From Mesorhizobium sp. (GTDB lineage: Bacteria; Pseudomonadota; Alphaproteobacteria; Rhizobiales; Rhizobiaceae): DNA of 43,655 nucleotides. Numbering within the stretch: position 1 is the first letter of the stretch; each line of letters opens with the position of its first letter. Positions 43,473-43,655 of this stretch are shown in pieces. The stretch spans positions 1 through 43,655 of the forward strand of contig SAQR01000014.1 in the NCBI GenBank assembly GCA_004020365.1, given 5' to 3'. Below the pieces are notes generated by a model. It did not search any database, was not told the origin of the DNA, and saw only the letters and a list, made by a program, of their open reading frames with translations. The translations under genes and the position numbers were made by a program.

Positions 43473-43655
43473 TTGTCCAACTTCGTGAGCGTTACAAGGG
43501 ATGGCGGCGTTGCGGTGGTGACCATCGACAATCCGCCGGTCAACGCGCTGAGCTTCCATGTTCGCGAGCCGCTGATGCGGGCGCTTGTCTCCTTGCGCGA
43601 CGAGCCTGATGTTGCGGCCATCGTCATCGCCTGCGCCGGGCGGACCTTCGTCGCC
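43473..43655 (+). CDS. Crotonase-domain protein, probably FadB-type (5' part only)
   Basis: The 61 visible codons run off the window end. Reading from TTG 43473 gives LSNFVSVTRDGGVAVVTIDN, PPVNALSFHVREPLMRAL and DVAAIVIACAGRTFVA, the start of an enoyl-CoA hydratase/isomerase (crotonase) domain. The NPPVNALS and CAGRTFVAG-type oxyanion loop are those of multifunctional 3-hydroxyacyl-CoA dehydrogenases (FadB/FadJ-like) more than of simple hydratases. GAGAGG lies seven bases before the TTG. The rest of the gene is outside the window, so fusion to a dehydrogenase domain is not confirmed. Confidence 0.8.
   Translation, partial: MSNFVSVTRDGGVAVVTIDNPPVNALSFHVREPLMRALVSLRDEPDVAAIVIACAGRTFVA

Overview
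The window looks like a chromosomal segment of a high-GC alphaproteobacterium of the order Hyphomicrobiales, most likely Mesorhizobium or a close relative. This rests on the gene families (MucR, a CenR/OtpR-type regulator, mitofilin plus HemY next to hemC-hemD, a METTL20-like methyltransferase, DUF1127), on rhizobial gene orders (tesB-glnK-amtB-ftsK-lolA-xthA; gpsA-tsaD / hemC-hemD-mitofilin-hemY) and on abundant intergenic palindromes. It is an inference from gene content; no species assignment was tested. No rRNA, tRNA, CRISPR array, complete insertion sequence or phage gene was seen.

Layout. 1-2335: palindromic repeat, yceH, an OsmC/Ohr-type protein, a small membrane ORF and a DGPF/YCII protein. 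2336-6593: an accessory segment bracketed by a 182-bp direct repeat of the 3' end of the DGPF gene. It carries an Lrp/AsnC regulator divergent from a MalY/PatB C-S lyase, a truncated 2-hydroxyacid dehydrogenase, and a second OsmC-like gene divergent from a TetR regulator with operator-like palindromes. 6609-15814: core genes (UbiH-type hydroxylase, tesB, sigma54-type promoter with glnK-amtB, ftsK, lolA, xthA). 15918-20669: acetyltransferase, cyclic-nucleotide-binding protein, CenR-like regulator, L,D-transpeptidase, DUF1127, LysR and DUF1761. 20804-24423 (minus strand): METTL20-like methyltransferase, EVE protein, YciI, gpsA, tsaD. 24654-30782 (plus strand): hemC, hemD, mitofilin-like, hemY, TerB-like, glutamine amidotransferase. 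30814-32832: MFS exporter and MucR. 32980-38605 (minus strand): an apparent operon GH15 glucoamylase / gnd / zwf / ROK glucokinase. 38823-43339 (plus strand): a complete sugar-type ABC importer. 43473-end: start of a crotonase/FadB-type gene.

How the genes fit together. GlnK and AmtB form the nitrogen-sensing ammonium uptake unit. hemC, hemD and hemY serve tetrapyrrole synthesis. The GH15-gnd-zwf-glucokinase operon reads as a cytoplasmic route from an alpha-glucoside to glucose, glucose-6-phosphate, 6-phosphogluconate and ribulose-5-phosphate with NAD(P)H. It lies divergent from the sugar ABC importer, with a palindromic operator candidate between them.

Points most worth a second look: the DGPF-bounded 4.26-kb insert with its operators; the in-frame 51-bp duplication, each copy carrying a perfect hairpin, at the start of the sugar ABC ATPase; the mirror-image 7/8-bp tandem arrays into which two convergent genes terminate; and the GH15-to-pentose-phosphate operon. 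No wholly new defence or mobile system was recognised.
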